Below are positions 25,355 to 35,357 of a stretch of 64,000 nt of DNA, in pieces (the first letter of the stretch is position 1; each line of letters begins with the position of its first letter). This stretch comes from Bacteroidota bacterium (GTDB lineage Bacteria; Bacteroidota; Bacteroidia; Chitinophagales; Chitinophagaceae). A program made the position numbers and the translations under genes. Below the pieces are notes generated by a model. It searched no databases and had not been told where the DNA came from. It worked only from the letters and a program-made list of their open reading frames with translations. Location of the stretch: the NCBI GenBank assembly GCA_947457075.1, contig CANGUG010000003.1, positions 1 to 64,000 on the forward strand. Reading direction: 5' to 3'.

Positions 25355-26536
25355 ATGGCAAAAGAAGTTTTTATTGTAGCAGCGGTGAGAACCCCCATTG
25401 GTTCCTTTGGTGGTAGCTTAAAATCAGTTACGGCAACTACATTAGGGGGTATTGCAATAAAAGGTGCATTGGATAAAATTAATTTGAATCCTAATTTGGT
25501 GGATGAAGTAATCATGGGTTCAGTTATTCAAGCTGGATTAGGTCAAGCACCTGCAAGACAAACAAGTAAAATAGCAGGATTGCCTGATAAAGTTATAGCG
25601 ACAACAGTGAATAAAGTTTGTGCAAGTGGTATGAAAGCCATTTCGATGGCTACTCAAAATATTTTATTGGGCGATGCGGATATTATCATTGCAGGTGGGA
25701 TGGAAAGTATGAGTAATGTTCCATTTTATAATGCTACACAAAGATGGGGGAATAAGTATGGGGATATTACAATGCAGGACGGATTGGCAAAAGATGGTTT
25801 GGTTGATGTGTATGACCAAGTAGCCATGGGTAATTTTGCGGATTTATGTGCAAAGGATAATAATATATCAAGGGCGGATCAAGATGCTTTTGCAATAAGT
25901 AGTTACCAGAAATCTCAAGCAGCAATCGAAAAAGGGTTATTTGATACTGAAATTGTTCCAGTTATTATTCCACAGCGTAAAGGAGACCCTATTGTAATTT
26001 CAAAAGACGAAGAACCTTATAATGTAAAATTTGATAAAATTGCTCAACTAAATGCTGCATTTACAAAAGAAGGCACAGTCACTGCAGCCAATGCCAGTAC
26101 AATGAATGATGGAGCAGCAGCATTAATTTTAATGAGTGGTGAAAAAGTGAAGGAATTAGGATTAAAGCCACTAGCAAAAATCATCAGTTATGCCGACGCG
26201 GAGCAAGATCCTAAATGGTTTACCACTACACCTGCTTTGGCCATTCCAAAAGTATTGGCAAAGGCAAATTTATCTAAAGAACAAATTGATTATTTTGAAT
26301 TCAATGAAGCTTTTTCGGTAGTAGGTATAGTTAATACGCAATTATTGCATTTGGACCCACTTAAAGTAAATGTGAATGGAGGGGCTGTTTCATTAGGACA
26401 CCCTTTAGGTTGTAGTGGCGCAAGAATTGTGGTTACTTTATTGCATGTTCTTCACCAAAATGAGGGTAGGTATGGTGCTGCAGCAATTTGCAATGGTGGT
26501 GGGGGTGCTAGTGCTATGATTATTGAAAAATGCTAA
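25355..26536 (+). CDS. Acetyl-CoA C-acetyltransferase (thiolase)
   Basis: A 393-residue thiolase from the ATG at 25355 (MAKEVFIVAAVRTPIG); a TTG three codons upstream is unlikely. The acylated Cys is Cys89 in NKVCASGMKA, the C-terminal motif is GHPLGCSGARI and the second active Cys lies in CNGGGGASAM. NEAFSVV carries the conserved Asn/Glu region. It condenses two acetyl-CoA or thiolyses acetoacetyl-CoA. No other beta-oxidation or PHB gene is adjacent, so biosynthetic versus degradative use is open. Confidence 0.9.
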   Translation: MAKEVFIVAAVRTPIGSFGGSLKSVTATTLGGIAIKGALDKINLNPNLVDEVIMGSVIQAGLGQAPARQTSKIAGLPDKVIATTVNKVCASGMKAISMATQNILLGDADIIIAGGMESMSNVPFYNATQRWGNKYGDITMQDGLAKDGLVDVYDQVAMGNFADLCAKDNNISRADQDAFAISSYQKSQAAIEKGLFDTEIVPVIIPQRKGDPIVISKDEEPYNVKFDKIAQLNAAFTKEGTVTAANASTMNDGAAALILMSGEKVKELGLKPLAKIISYADAEQDPKWFTTTPALAIPKVLAKANLSKEQIDYFEFNEAFSVVGIVNTQLLHLDPLKVNVNGGAVSLGHPLGCSGARIVVTLLHVLHQNEGRYGAAAICNGGGGASAMIIEKC

Positions 26537-26602
26537 GAATATACATTTTCAAATAAAGTAACATTTATTTCTTCCTGAAATAACGAATATGGCGTATTTG
26601 CC

Positions 26603-26935
26603 TTATTTGCTAGCTTGTTCAATTACTTCGTCCATCATAATGCCATAATGACTTTCGTCATAAGTGCATTCCCCATTTTTTATGAGGATTACTTGAGGGG
26701 ATTCATGGTGTACTTGAAATTTTTCAGCGATTGCATTTGATATGGATCGATAATTTAATAGGTCTAAATAATGAAAATCAATAGAATCCGGTGCTTCGGT
26801 GCGTTCAAATCTTGATAAAGCCATTTTTGAAATACTGCAAGTAGTACTATGTTTAAATATAAGTTGAGGCTTATGATACGATGCTTCTTGAATAGAATCT
26901 AATTGCTCGATGTTAGTAATAGGATGCCAGTTCAT
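26603..26935 (-). CDS. ytxJ: Bacillithiol-system redox protein YtxJ
   Basis: A 110-residue thioredoxin-fold protein with the YtxJ pattern: a WHPITNIEQLDSI start, IFKHSTTCSISKMAL with a single Cys33, YLDLLNYRSISNAIAEKF and HESPQVILIKNG with the cis-proline. YtxJ proteins are monothiol redoxins linked to bacillithiol, which many Bacteroidota make. There is no bacillithiol synthesis gene in the window. It is alone, divergent from the exonuclease gene. Confidence 0.87.
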   Translation of the reverse strand: MNWHPITNIEQLDSIQEASYHKPQLIFKHSTTCSISKMALSRFERTEAPDSIDFHYLDLLNYRSISNAIAEKFQVHHESPQVILIKNGECTYDESHYGIMMDEVIEQASK

Positions 26936-27048
26936 GGTTTATTGAATTAAAATGATGGCACAAAATTAGTCATTTAATAGGAATGAATAGTTGAAAATTG
27001 GCATAAAAAGTAAGTAATAATGTTTAACTTCGGAACATAATTTTTAAT

Positions 27049-27816
27049 ATGCCATTATCTTTAGTTAGACCCATTTGTTTTATTGATTTAGAAACAACAG
27101 GAATCAATGTAAGTACCGACAGGATTGTAGAAATAGCCATTGTGAAAATTAGTAATGACGGAACAAAGCAAGTGAAGCGAAGACTCGTTAATCCTGAAAT
27201 GCCTATTCCTAGTGCAAGTTCGGCTGTGCACGGCATTACCGACGATATGGTGAAGGATGCCCCTACATTTAAGCAAATAGCCAATGAAATTAAACAATTC
27301 ATAGAAGGTTCAGATATTGGTGGGTACAATAGCAATCGATTTGATGTACCAATGTTGAATGAAGAATTCTTAAGAGCGGGTATAAGTGTAGATATTGAAT
27401 CTAGAAAATTATTAGATGTACAAAAGGTATTTCACCTAATGGAACAAAGAACATTAAGTGCTGCTTATCAATTTTATTGCCATAAAACACTTGAAGACGC
27501 TCATACAGCAGAAGCAGATGCCACGGCTACCTGGGAAATTTTAGAAGCACAAATTGAACGTTATCCTCAAATTGGCAATACGGTTGAATCCATCGTTAAA
27601 TTTACTGGTGAGGATGAAATCATCGATTTTGCTCGTAGACTTATTTATGAAAACGGTGTGGCTGTTTTCAATTTTGGGAAGCATAAAGGAAAGCCAGTTA
27701 TTCAAGTACTTAAAGAGGAGCCACAATACTATGATTGGATGATGAAAGGAGATTTTGCCTTACATACAAAACAAAAACTAACAGAAATTCTCAATAAATC
27801 TATATTAAATAAATAG
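27049..27816 (+). CDS. DnaQ-like 3'-5' exonuclease
   Basis: A 255-residue DEDDh-type exonuclease. FIDLETTG has D13 and E15, with NSNRFDVPML for motif II (D) and HTAEADATAT for motif III (H and D). The C-terminal tail HFNFGKHKG-like segment (VFNFGKHKGKPVIQVLKEEPQYYDWMMKGDF) resembles the short ExoX-like C-terminal domain. It could act as a proofreading-like or DNA-repair exonuclease; with no polymerase gene near, dnaQ proper is not assured. Confidence 0.85.
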   Translation: MPLSLVRPICFIDLETTGINVSTDRIVEIAIVKISNDGTKQVKRRLVNPEMPIPSASSAVHGITDDMVKDAPTFKQIANEIKQFIEGSDIGGYNSNRFDVPMLNEEFLRAGISVDIESRKLLDVQKVFHLMEQRTLSAAYQFYCHKTLEDAHTAEADATATWEILEAQIERYPQIGNTVESIVKFTGEDEIIDFARRLIYENGVAVFNFGKHKGKPVIQVLKEEPQYYDWMMKGDFALHTKQKLTEILNKSILNK

Positions 27817-27884
27817 TTTATATATTATAGTTTAACTACTATTTTGTACTTTTAACAAAATCCATTCTCCTAGAATATATTCAA

Positions 27885-28628
27885 GTGAAAAAAATTGTAC
27901 TCATACCAACTTACAATGAAAAAGAGAATATAGCCTCAATTATTGAAGCTGTCTTGTCTTTTGAGACTGGATATCATATTTTAGTCATTGATGATGGCTC
28001 ACCTGATGGTACAGCCGATATTGTTAGAGGTATTATTGCAACTACCCCTGGTCGTGTTTTTATTGAATGTAGAGCGGGGAAACTTGGTTTGGGCACTGCA
28101 TATATCCATGGATTCAAATGGGCTTTAGCCAATGGTTATGATTTTATCATTGAAATGGATGCTGATTTTTCCCATGATCCCAAGGATTTAGATCGTTTAA
28201 TTGCGGCTTGTACGCAAGGTGCTGACGTAGCAGTGGGAAGTAGATATGTTAAAGGGGGTTCAACTGAAAATTGGCCATTAGATAGAAAAATTTATTCTCA
28301 AGGGGGGTCAGCCTATACTAGAATCATTACCGGAATGCCTGTTAAAGATCCAACTGCTGGATTTGTTTGTTATAAGCGTGAAGTATTGGCCTCTATTCAA
28401 TTAGATAATATTAAATTTATTGGATACGCTTTTCAAATTGAAATGAAATTTGCTTCTTGGAGATTGGGCTTTAAAATCAAAGAAGTGCCCATTAAATTTG
28501 TTGATCGAAAAATTGGAGTGAGCAAAATGACTAAAGGCATTATTAAAGAGGCCATCATTGGCGTTTTAAAAATGCAATGGTTGTACATTACTGGTAAATT
28601 TATTAAGCAAATTAAGCATCAAGCTTAA
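27885..28628 (+). CDS. Polyprenol-phosphate mannosyl-/glucosyltransferase, DPM1-like
   Basis: A 247-residue GT2 enzyme starting at a GTG (MKKIVLIPTYNEKENI). The nucleotide-sugar-binding motif VIDDGSPDGTADI, the EMDADFSHDP catalytic motif and KVPTAGF-like region (KDPTAGFVCYKREVL) match DPM1. The family moves mannose or a similar sugar to polyprenyl phosphate at the membrane, giving a donor for periplasmic glycosylation. No transmembrane segment follows the catalytic domain, so it is the soluble-type DPM1. The stop directly abuts that of the convergent TonB receptor. Confidence 0.88.
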   Translation: MKKIVLIPTYNEKENIASIIEAVLSFETGYHILVIDDGSPDGTADIVRGIIATTPGRVFIECRAGKLGLGTAYIHGFKWALANGYDFIIEMDADFSHDPKDLDRLIAACTQGADVAVGSRYVKGGSTENWPLDRKIYSQGGSAYTRIITGMPVKDPTAGFVCYKREVLASIQLDNIKFIGYAFQIEMKFASWRLGFKIKEVPIKFVDRKIGVSKMTKGIIKEAIIGVLKMQWLYITGKFIKQIKHQA

Positions 28629-31079
28629 TTAGAATTCCCAAATAAAACCAAAAGTAGGCGTTATAAATACTTGATTGTTATCAAACAATTTGGGTATTGC
28701 ATTGGAGCCATCTTTTTTTAGTGCCCCACCGTCGGTTGTTTTTATACTGCCATCCTCATTGGCGCTAAATACATAAAAGGGGGGGGCTACCGATTTTGCT
28801 CCGTACCAGTTGGTGATATCTATGAAAAAGTCTAAAGTGGTATTTTTATAATTATATCTTTTATCAATACGTATATCACTTGAATGGAAGGCCTGGTTAG
28901 TTAAGCTATTAATTTTGGTATAATCTAAAATTCCAATTCCTAGTGTAGCAAAATTAATTTTACTTAGGTTCATGTCATAAGGGGTATAGGGCGTTCCTCC
29001 TTGATACCTAAACTTAATGCCTAATTCCCAATTGTTTTTAAATTTATAGCCACCTGTGATACTTACTAAATGTGTGTTTTGCCAAGAACTTGGAACAAAT
29101 ACATTGTTGATATTGGTATATTCACTTTTAAAAAAACTATAAGAAACAATTCCGAAAAATTGATTGGTTAATTTTTGTTGGGCAAATAATTCAAAACCAT
29201 AACTTTTACCAAGCCCACTGCTTATTACAGGCTCGTTTCCTAAAATATTAAAATCAGCACCAAGGTTACTTAAGCTAATCCCTTTGTTGATACTTATATT
29301 TACGTTATCATATTTTTTATAGAAAACTTCACCTGTGAAACGGGTTGCTTCTGAAGGTAAGTATTCAATCCCCGTAACATAATGTACACTAGAGGTATAT
29401 TCCACCGACTTATTTACAAAATTGTTGTTGACATCTTTAAATCCTAAAACAGTATTAGGGGCTAATTTGTAATATTTCCCAATAGAGGCATTTAAATTAA
29501 TTTTATCTGATAATACATAGCTTACACTAACTCGAGGAGAAATTCTTTTTTCTAATTCTTTTCCGTCGGAGGTAAAACTATTTCCATCCGTTCTAATACC
29601 TGCACTAATGCCCAATCGATTGTTAAAGGCTTTTTTACCTAATTGAAAAAAGGCACCATATTTTTGATAGGATAGGTTAGTGGAGTAATTTAAAATAGTG
29701 GCATTGCCAATTTGTGTATTAGTATTTAAAGTAGTTAAAGTATTGTATTGAATTAATTGATTGGTGGTGTTGTCAAAATCTACTTGTTGCAGATTGACTC
29801 CTGCTGTCCATTTTAATCCAATTAAGCTTTTTGTAATATCCCATCTTAAATTTGCGCCTGATTCATTGGAAGTAAAGTCTAATGTTTTTTCTCCCTTATC
29901 AGGACCTAGGTTGTTTTGGAATCTTTCATTTAAATTATTCAAATGATTTTGACTGATGCTTAAATTCCAAAAACCCTTATTGATTAATTTTTTTAAGGAG
30001 GCACCCACAGTATAACTCCATTGGTTAATGGATGGACCCGCATTTAAAGCATATATTTTTTCAGGAGTTGCTTTTTTAGGGGCGGCAAATGAAAATTCAT
30101 CGATCGCCCCAACGCCTAATAAAGTGAGGGTAGTTTTGGGATCTAACTGATGAGAAACTTTAAATTGAAAATCCCAATAATTTGGCCTGATGGGTAAATC
30201 CAAAGCTTTGAATAAGAATTGTAAATAACTACGTCTGGCAGACAATAGGAAAGTGGTTTTCCCATCTTTAGAAAGTGGACCATCCAAGGTAGTAGCAATT
30301 TCAGTTGCACCAATCCTTAAATTACCTTGTATTTTTTCTGCATTGCCTCTTTTTTGTTTAAACTCAAATACCGAGGAAAGGGCATTATCATATTTAGCGT
30401 CGAAAGCCGAGGAGGATAGCTTTACTTCATCAATGAAAGATACATTCAATATTCCTTGTGGCCCCCCTGCACTTCCTTGCGTAGTAAAATGGTTGATAAT
30501 TGGAATTTCAATTCCGTCTAAATAAAATACATTTTCATTGGGTGCACCGCCTCTTACAATAATATCATTTCTAAAACCTGCACCTGTACTAGCAGAACCA
30601 GTTACACCAGGAAGGGTTTGAACAACCTTCGAAATGTCAAAATTACTCCCTGGACTTGCTTTAATTTCTTCCGCAGTCAATTTTTGGATACTTAAGGGTG
30701 TTTCTAAGGTTGCAGCCCTGACTGTTTTACGCATATTGCCCACCACAACCTCTTTTAAAGTTACTTCCATTGGGAGCAATTCTGCATTGGCAAAGTTGAT
30801 ATTTCCTGAACTCACAATCACATTATATAAATGATAGGGGATACTACCCAAGGCATTAATCAAAATATGGTATTGGCCAGTTGGTAATGCTTTAAAGCTA
30901 TATTTCCCCAAACTGTCCGTAATTGTTCTAAAATTGGTATTGACAATGGTAATAGATGCACCTACAACGGGTTTTTGCGTGTTTTTATCAATTACTTCCC
31001 CGGTCAAACTTCCCTTGGATTGTGCCATCGCCCATAAAGGGAATAAAATTAGAATGCCGACTAAGTAAAAATTCTTCAT
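28629..31079 (-). CDS. TonB-dependent outer-membrane receptor
   Basis: An 816-residue outer-membrane receptor from the ATG at 31079 (a TTG four codons upstream is unlikely). It has a signal peptide (MKNFYLVGILILFPLWAMAQ), then a carboxypeptidase-like regulatory domain (GSLTGEVIDKNTQKPVVGASI). A plug follows (ETPLSIQKLTAEEIKASPGSN, VRGGAPNENVFYLDGIEIP) and then a barrel ending in FGFIWEF, the typical terminal aromatic. It takes up an unknown nutrient using TonB energy. No SusD-like partner is next to it, so a Sus-type glycan system is not supported. Divergent from the S9 peptidase gene. Confidence 0.9.
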   Translation of the reverse strand: MKNFYLVGILILFPLWAMAQSKGSLTGEVIDKNTQKPVVGASITIVNTNFRTITDSLGKYSFKALPTGQYHILINALGSIPYHLYNVIVSSGNINFANAELLPMEVTLKEVVVGNMRKTVRAATLETPLSIQKLTAEEIKASPGSNFDISKVVQTLPGVTGSASTGAGFRNDIIVRGGAPNENVFYLDGIEIPIINHFTTQGSAGGPQGILNVSFIDEVKLSSSAFDAKYDNALSSVFEFKQKRGNAEKIQGNLRIGATEIATTLDGPLSKDGKTTFLLSARRSYLQFLFKALDLPIRPNYWDFQFKVSHQLDPKTTLTLLGVGAIDEFSFAAPKKATPEKIYALNAGPSINQWSYTVGASLKKLINKGFWNLSISQNHLNNLNERFQNNLGPDKGEKTLDFTSNESGANLRWDITKSLIGLKWTAGVNLQQVDFDNTTNQLIQYNTLTTLNTNTQIGNATILNYSTNLSYQKYGAFFQLGKKAFNNRLGISAGIRTDGNSFTSDGKELEKRISPRVSVSYVLSDKINLNASIGKYYKLAPNTVLGFKDVNNNFVNKSVEYTSSVHYVTGIEYLPSEATRFTGEVFYKKYDNVNISINKGISLSNLGADFNILGNEPVISSGLGKSYGFELFAQQKLTNQFFGIVSYSFFKSEYTNINNVFVPSSWQNTHLVSITGGYKFKNNWELGIKFRYQGGTPYTPYDMNLSKINFATLGIGILDYTKINSLTNQAFHSSDIRIDKRYNYKNTTLDFFIDITNWYGAKSVAPPFYVFSANEDGSIKTTDGGALKKDGSNAIPKLFDNNQVFITPTFGFIWEF

Positions 31080-31156
31080 AAAAAGAAACAATTATTTATA
31101 TTACATAACAAATTCAATGGTAAATAGTTGAGTTTATTATTAAATATTATCATAAT

Positions 31157-33886
31157 ATGAAAAATTTATTCTTAGGTTTTAGTCTATTGGTTTCTTTTGT
31201 TTCAATGGGACAGAAAAAAGTGTTAGATCATACGGTGTATGATAGTTGGCAAAGTATCAGAGAAGTTATTTATCAACCTCAAGGAAAGTTTATTAGTTAT
31301 GTAATAGCACCACAGGAAGGGGATGCTGTTTTAGTGATTCATAATAATATGGATAATACGACCATCAAAATACAGCGAGGTACACAGGCTGTATTTACAG
31401 AAAATGGACAATATTTAATTGCTAAAATAAAAACTTTATTTGCAGAAACAAGAAAGGCTAAAATTGACAAAAAAAAGGCTGATGAAATGCCAAAGGATAG
31501 TTTAGCCATTGTGCAATTGGACAATGGGCTTATTGAAAAAATACCCATGGTTAAATCCTTTCAATTACCTGAACAGGCTAATAATATTTTAGTGTATTTG
31601 AAAGATAAAAAAGGAGATATTAATAAAGAAGGCACTGAGTTGGTTTGGATGAATTTAGCGTCTAAAAAATCAAAATCATTTAGTGGAATTACACAATATT
31701 TAATTCAACCTAATGGATTAGGATTAGCAATGTATCAAATAAAGACTAAAACAAATAGTAGTAAAATTTTATTGGCCAATTTCGAAGACAGTTTACCCAA
31801 AACAATAAGTACTAATTTTTATACTGCTACTGGTTTAAGTTGGGATGAGACAGGAAATACATTAGCCTATTTATTAGAACAGGATAGTACTGATAAAGCT
31901 TTACAAAAAAATTATAGTTTAACTGTTTATCAATCTAATCAGGATACGGGAAGAAGATTGGTTACTCGATCCCATGCTTCAATGCCAAGTAATTACACCA
32001 TTGGTGGGGACAAAAAAATTAAGTTTAGTAAGTCTGGGAATATTATTGAATTTGGGGTACAACCTATTTTGCCTGTAAAAGATACAACCCTTCCAGAATT
32101 TGAAAGAGTTGCGTTGGATATATGGCATTACAATGATCCAGCCTTAATGCCTGTGCAGTTAAAGAATTTGGACAATGATTTAAAAGCAACCGAACCCATT
32201 TTATATAATTTGTCAACTGGCAGCTTGGTGTACTTGGGGAAAATAAAAGATAGGACTTTACTTACAACCAAAGAGGGAGATGGTGCTATTAGTTTTCAAG
32301 TACAGGATTCTAGTTATGAAATTCCATCACAATGGCAAGGATATAGTTTAAGAGATATTTATCAAATTGACAATACAAATGCTAAAAGAACATTGGTGCA
32401 AAAAGCTTGGAAAGGAAGATTGATATCCAGTTCCTATGACGGAAAAAACCTTGTTTTTTATGATGAAGCATTGAAAAAGTATTTTGCATTTAATACTACT
32501 ACACAAAAAAAAGTAGTCATTGCAAAAGACATTAAATTTAGTTTATTTGATGAGGACAATGACGTACCCGATGATCCCAATGCCTATGGTATTGCAAAAT
32601 GGATGAATGATAACGAAACCTTAATCATTTATGATCGATTTGACTTGTGGAAAGTGGATGCCAACGGTATTAAGCCATCCATAGCGTTGACCAACGGTAG
32701 AAAATCAAATACCGTGTATCGATTTGTAGAAACAAACGAGGACAGAAAGACGCTTCATGCTCAAGACAGTTTATTGTTAAAAGGATTTAATGAAACAGAC
32801 AAATCATCTTCTATTGCATTACTCACTTTGGGTAATCAGCAATTGTCCATAATTAATAAACAGCCAATGTATTTTTCTGTCATTGAAAAAGCTAAAGTCG
32901 CTAATCAATTTGTGGTATTGCAGGAAGATGAAATGAACGCGCCTGCAATTTATCCTTATGAAATGAATGCAAGTACGCAAATACCAAAACCAATTACGCT
33001 TATCAATGAGCAACAAAAAGAATACAATTGGATGCGAACCGAATTGGTTACTTGGAAAGCATATACTGGAAAAAAGGCCGAAGGAATACTATATTATCCA
33101 GAAAACTTTGATGCAAAAAAGAAATATCCAATGATTGTATATTTTTATGAGAGAAGCAATCAAACCTTACATAACTATTTGTCGCCAGCGCCAACTCCTT
33201 CAAGACTGAATATACCATTTTTTGCAAGCAGAGGTTATATTGTGTTTGTGCCAGATATTTGGTATGAAAAAGGATATCCAGGTCAAGGTGCTTATGATTA
33301 TATTTTAAGTGGTACTAGAGCAATGGTTCAAAAAGGTTTTGTTGATAGTACTAAAATTGGCTTACAAGGTCAAAGTTGGGGAGGGTATCAAATTGCTTAT
33401 TTAATTACTAAAACTAACTTATATGCAGCAGCATGGGCTGGGGCGCCAGTGGTGAATATGACAAGTGCTTATGGTGGTATCAGATGGGGGCCTGGTGTAG
33501 TAAGACAATTTCAATATGAAAAGCAACAAAGCAGAATAGGGGCCAATTTATGGGAAAGACCAGATTTATACATCAAAAATTCCCCCTTATTTTCTTTACC
33601 AAAAGTAACTACACCATTGGTAATTATGAGTAATGATGCTGATGATGCAGTGCCTTGGTATCAAGGAATTGAATATTTTACTGCTATGCGCAGATTAAAT
33701 AAAAAAGTATGGTTACTTAATTATAATAATGAAGCACATAATTTAGTTGAAAGAAAAAATAGAAAAGATATTCAAATTAGAGAACAACAATTCTTTGATC
33801 ATTATTTGAAAGGGGAGCCTATGCCTACATGGATGAGTACAGGTGTGCCAGCAATAATGAAAGGAAGAGATTGGGGCTTACATTAA
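31157..33886 (+). CDS. S9-family prolyl-oligopeptidase-like serine peptidase
   Basis: A 909-residue secreted peptidase with signal peptide MKNLFLGFSLLVSFVSMGQ. The beta-propeller half runs to about residue 640. The alpha/beta-hydrolase half has the nucleophile in GQSWGGYQ (Ser near 739), Asp in SNDADDAVP near 826 and His in NNEAHNLV near 860, in the usual order. It cleaves short peptides. Its start faces the TonB receptor gene (about 77 bp apart), which suggests shared control of peptide or nutrient uptake, but that is inference. The last 4 bp overlap the convergent E2 gene. Confidence 0.9.
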   Translation: MKNLFLGFSLLVSFVSMGQKKVLDHTVYDSWQSIREVIYQPQGKFISYVIAPQEGDAVLVIHNNMDNTTIKIQRGTQAVFTENGQYLIAKIKTLFAETRKAKIDKKKADEMPKDSLAIVQLDNGLIEKIPMVKSFQLPEQANNILVYLKDKKGDINKEGTELVWMNLASKKSKSFSGITQYLIQPNGLGLAMYQIKTKTNSSKILLANFEDSLPKTISTNFYTATGLSWDETGNTLAYLLEQDSTDKALQKNYSLTVYQSNQDTGRRLVTRSHASMPSNYTIGGDKKIKFSKSGNIIEFGVQPILPVKDTTLPEFERVALDIWHYNDPALMPVQLKNLDNDLKATEPILYNLSTGSLVYLGKIKDRTLLTTKEGDGAISFQVQDSSYEIPSQWQGYSLRDIYQIDNTNAKRTLVQKAWKGRLISSSYDGKNLVFYDEALKKYFAFNTTTQKKVVIAKDIKFSLFDEDNDVPDDPNAYGIAKWMNDNETLIIYDRFDLWKVDANGIKPSIALTNGRKSNTVYRFVETNEDRKTLHAQDSLLLKGFNETDKSSSIALLTLGNQQLSIINKQPMYFSVIEKAKVANQFVVLQEDEMNAPAIYPYEMNASTQIPKPITLINEQQKEYNWMRTELVTWKAYTGKKAEGILYYPENFDAKKKYPMIVYFYERSNQTLHNYLSPAPTPSRLNIPFFASRGYIVFVPDIWYEKGYPGQGAYDYILSGTRAMVQKGFVDSTKIGLQGQSWGGYQIAYLITKTNLYAAAWAGAPVVNMTSAYGGIRWGPGVVRQFQYEKQQSRIGANLWERPDLYIKNSPLFSLPKVTTPLVIMSNDADDAVPWYQGIEYFTAMRRLNKKVWLLNYNNEAHNLVERKNRKDIQIREQQFFDHYLKGEPMPTWMSTGVPAIMKGRDWGLH

Positions 33887-35331
33887 ACGTATTGAAACCA
33901 TTGTCTATTTACATCCCAGCTTTCAAAACCTTTGGCAACGGCAGCTAAGAATTGAGAGCCAACTGCGCCATCCACAATTCTATGATCGTAACTCATAGAT
34001 AAATACATGATATGTCGAATGGAAATGGCATCTCCTTGTGGGGTTTCCACCACCACAGGTCGTTTTTTAATGGCACCTAAAGCAAGAATGGCCACCTGAG
34101 GTTGGTTTATAATGGGTGTACCCATAATACTACCAAAAGTGCCAACATTGGTTACAGTGAAAGTGCCCTCCTTGGTGTCGGTTGGTTTTAACTGATTATT
34201 TCTTGCAGCATTGGCTAAATTATTTACTGCCTTAGTCATACCCACAATACTCAATTGATTAGCGCCTTTAATGACAGGTACGATTAAATTGCCAGTTGGT
34301 AGGGCAGTAGCCATTCCAATATTGATGTCTTTTTTATAAACAATATGATCGCCTTGTAAACTGGAATTGATAATAGGGAATTTTTCTAAGGTTGCTGCAA
34401 TCACTTCCAAAAACATGGGAGTGTATGTTAATTTTGTTCCTTCTCTTTTTTCAAACAATTGTTTCACTTTATCTCTCCACACAACCATATTGGTTACATC
34501 CGCTTCCACAAATGAGGTAACATGAGGGCTCGTTTGAACACTATCCACCATATGTTTCGCAATAAGTTTCCTCATTCTATCCATTTCAACAAGCTCGGTA
34601 TTACCCGTTATGATCACCTCGTCTGGAGATGCAAATTTCGTATGAGTTGATGTATTTACTAAACTAGTATGCTCACTAATGATTTCGTCTAGTGGTTTAC
34701 TTTTACTAGTGGTTGTATCGGCAACAATCGTTGTTGTAGGGGTAGGAGTTGATACAGGTGCAGGTGTCGGCATATTCATTAAACCTGCTTTCTTGGCAGC
34801 TACATAATTGAGTATGTCTTTTTTTGTTACCCTGCCTTCATTGCCCGTTCCATTGATGAACTGCAATTCGTTCATTCCAATACCTTCATTTTGAGCAATA
34901 CTTAATACTAAAGGAGAATAAAATTTAGGTTCACCAATTATTGCAGTTTCAGTATGATTTAAATTAGTATTGGGAGTATATGGTATCGATTGTTCTAAAG
35001 AAGGGCTTGTATTTGTCTTCTCTACTTCAATGCTGGTAGTTGTCACTTCTTTGTTAACGGGGGGAGTTGCTACCGTTGTGGATGAGGAAGCGGCACTTTC
35101 AATTCTTGCGATCACCGCGCCAATAGGAACCACTGCATTAACTTCGAATAAAATTTCTTTAATTACACCGCCAACGGTGGAGGGAACTTCACTATCTACT
35201 TTATCGGTTGCAATGTCTAATAAAGTTTCGTCTAATTGAATAGTATCACCAACTTGTTTGTGCCATTTTAAAATGGTCGCTTCCATTATACTTTCGCCTA
35301 ATTTAGGCATCACCAAATCAACAAGCGGCAT
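33883..35331 (-). CDS. 2-oxo acid dehydrogenase E2 acyltransferase
   Basis: A 482-residue E2 from the ATG at 35331 (MPLVDLVMPKLGESIMEATIL); a TTG six codons upstream is unlikely. The N-terminal lipoyl domain carries the lipoyl lysine in DKVDSE, and a flexible Pro/Thr/Ser-rich linker follows. A peripheral-subunit-binding domain (SPLVLSIAQNEGIGM...GRVTKKDILNYV) and a catalytic domain ending SYDHRIVDGAVGSQFL come next. It is one of the E2 types for branched-chain or pyruvate dehydrogenase; the exact substrate is not settled. The pdhA gene is 13 kb away, so this E2 is not in an E1 operon. Confidence 0.88.
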   Translation of the reverse strand: MPLVDLVMPKLGESIMEATILKWHKQVGDTIQLDETLLDIATDKVDSEVPSTVGGVIKEILFEVNAVVPIGAVIARIESAASSSTTVATPPVNKEVTTTSIEVEKTNTSPSLEQSIPYTPNTNLNHTETAIIGEPKFYSPLVLSIAQNEGIGMNELQFINGTGNEGRVTKKDILNYVAAKKAGLMNMPTPAPVSTPTPTTTIVADTTTSKSKPLDEIISEHTSLVNTSTHTKFASPDEVIITGNTELVEMDRMRKLIAKHMVDSVQTSPHVTSFVEADVTNMVVWRDKVKQLFEKREGTKLTYTPMFLEVIAATLEKFPIINSSLQGDHIVYKKDINIGMATALPTGNLIVPVIKGANQLSIVGMTKAVNNLANAARNNQLKPTDTKEGTFTVTNVGTFGSIMGTPIINQPQVAILALGAIKKRPVVVETPQGDAISIRHIMYLSMSYDHRIVDGAVGSQFLAAVAKGFESWDVNRQWFQYV

Positions 35332-35357
35332 AGGAATTATTTTAGGCAAAAATAAGA

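Noticed and set aside
28629..31079. A SusC/SusD polysaccharide utilisation locus at the TonB receptor
   Set aside because: No SusD-like gene, glycoside hydrolase or sensor gene is adjacent, and the receptor is a short 816-residue type.
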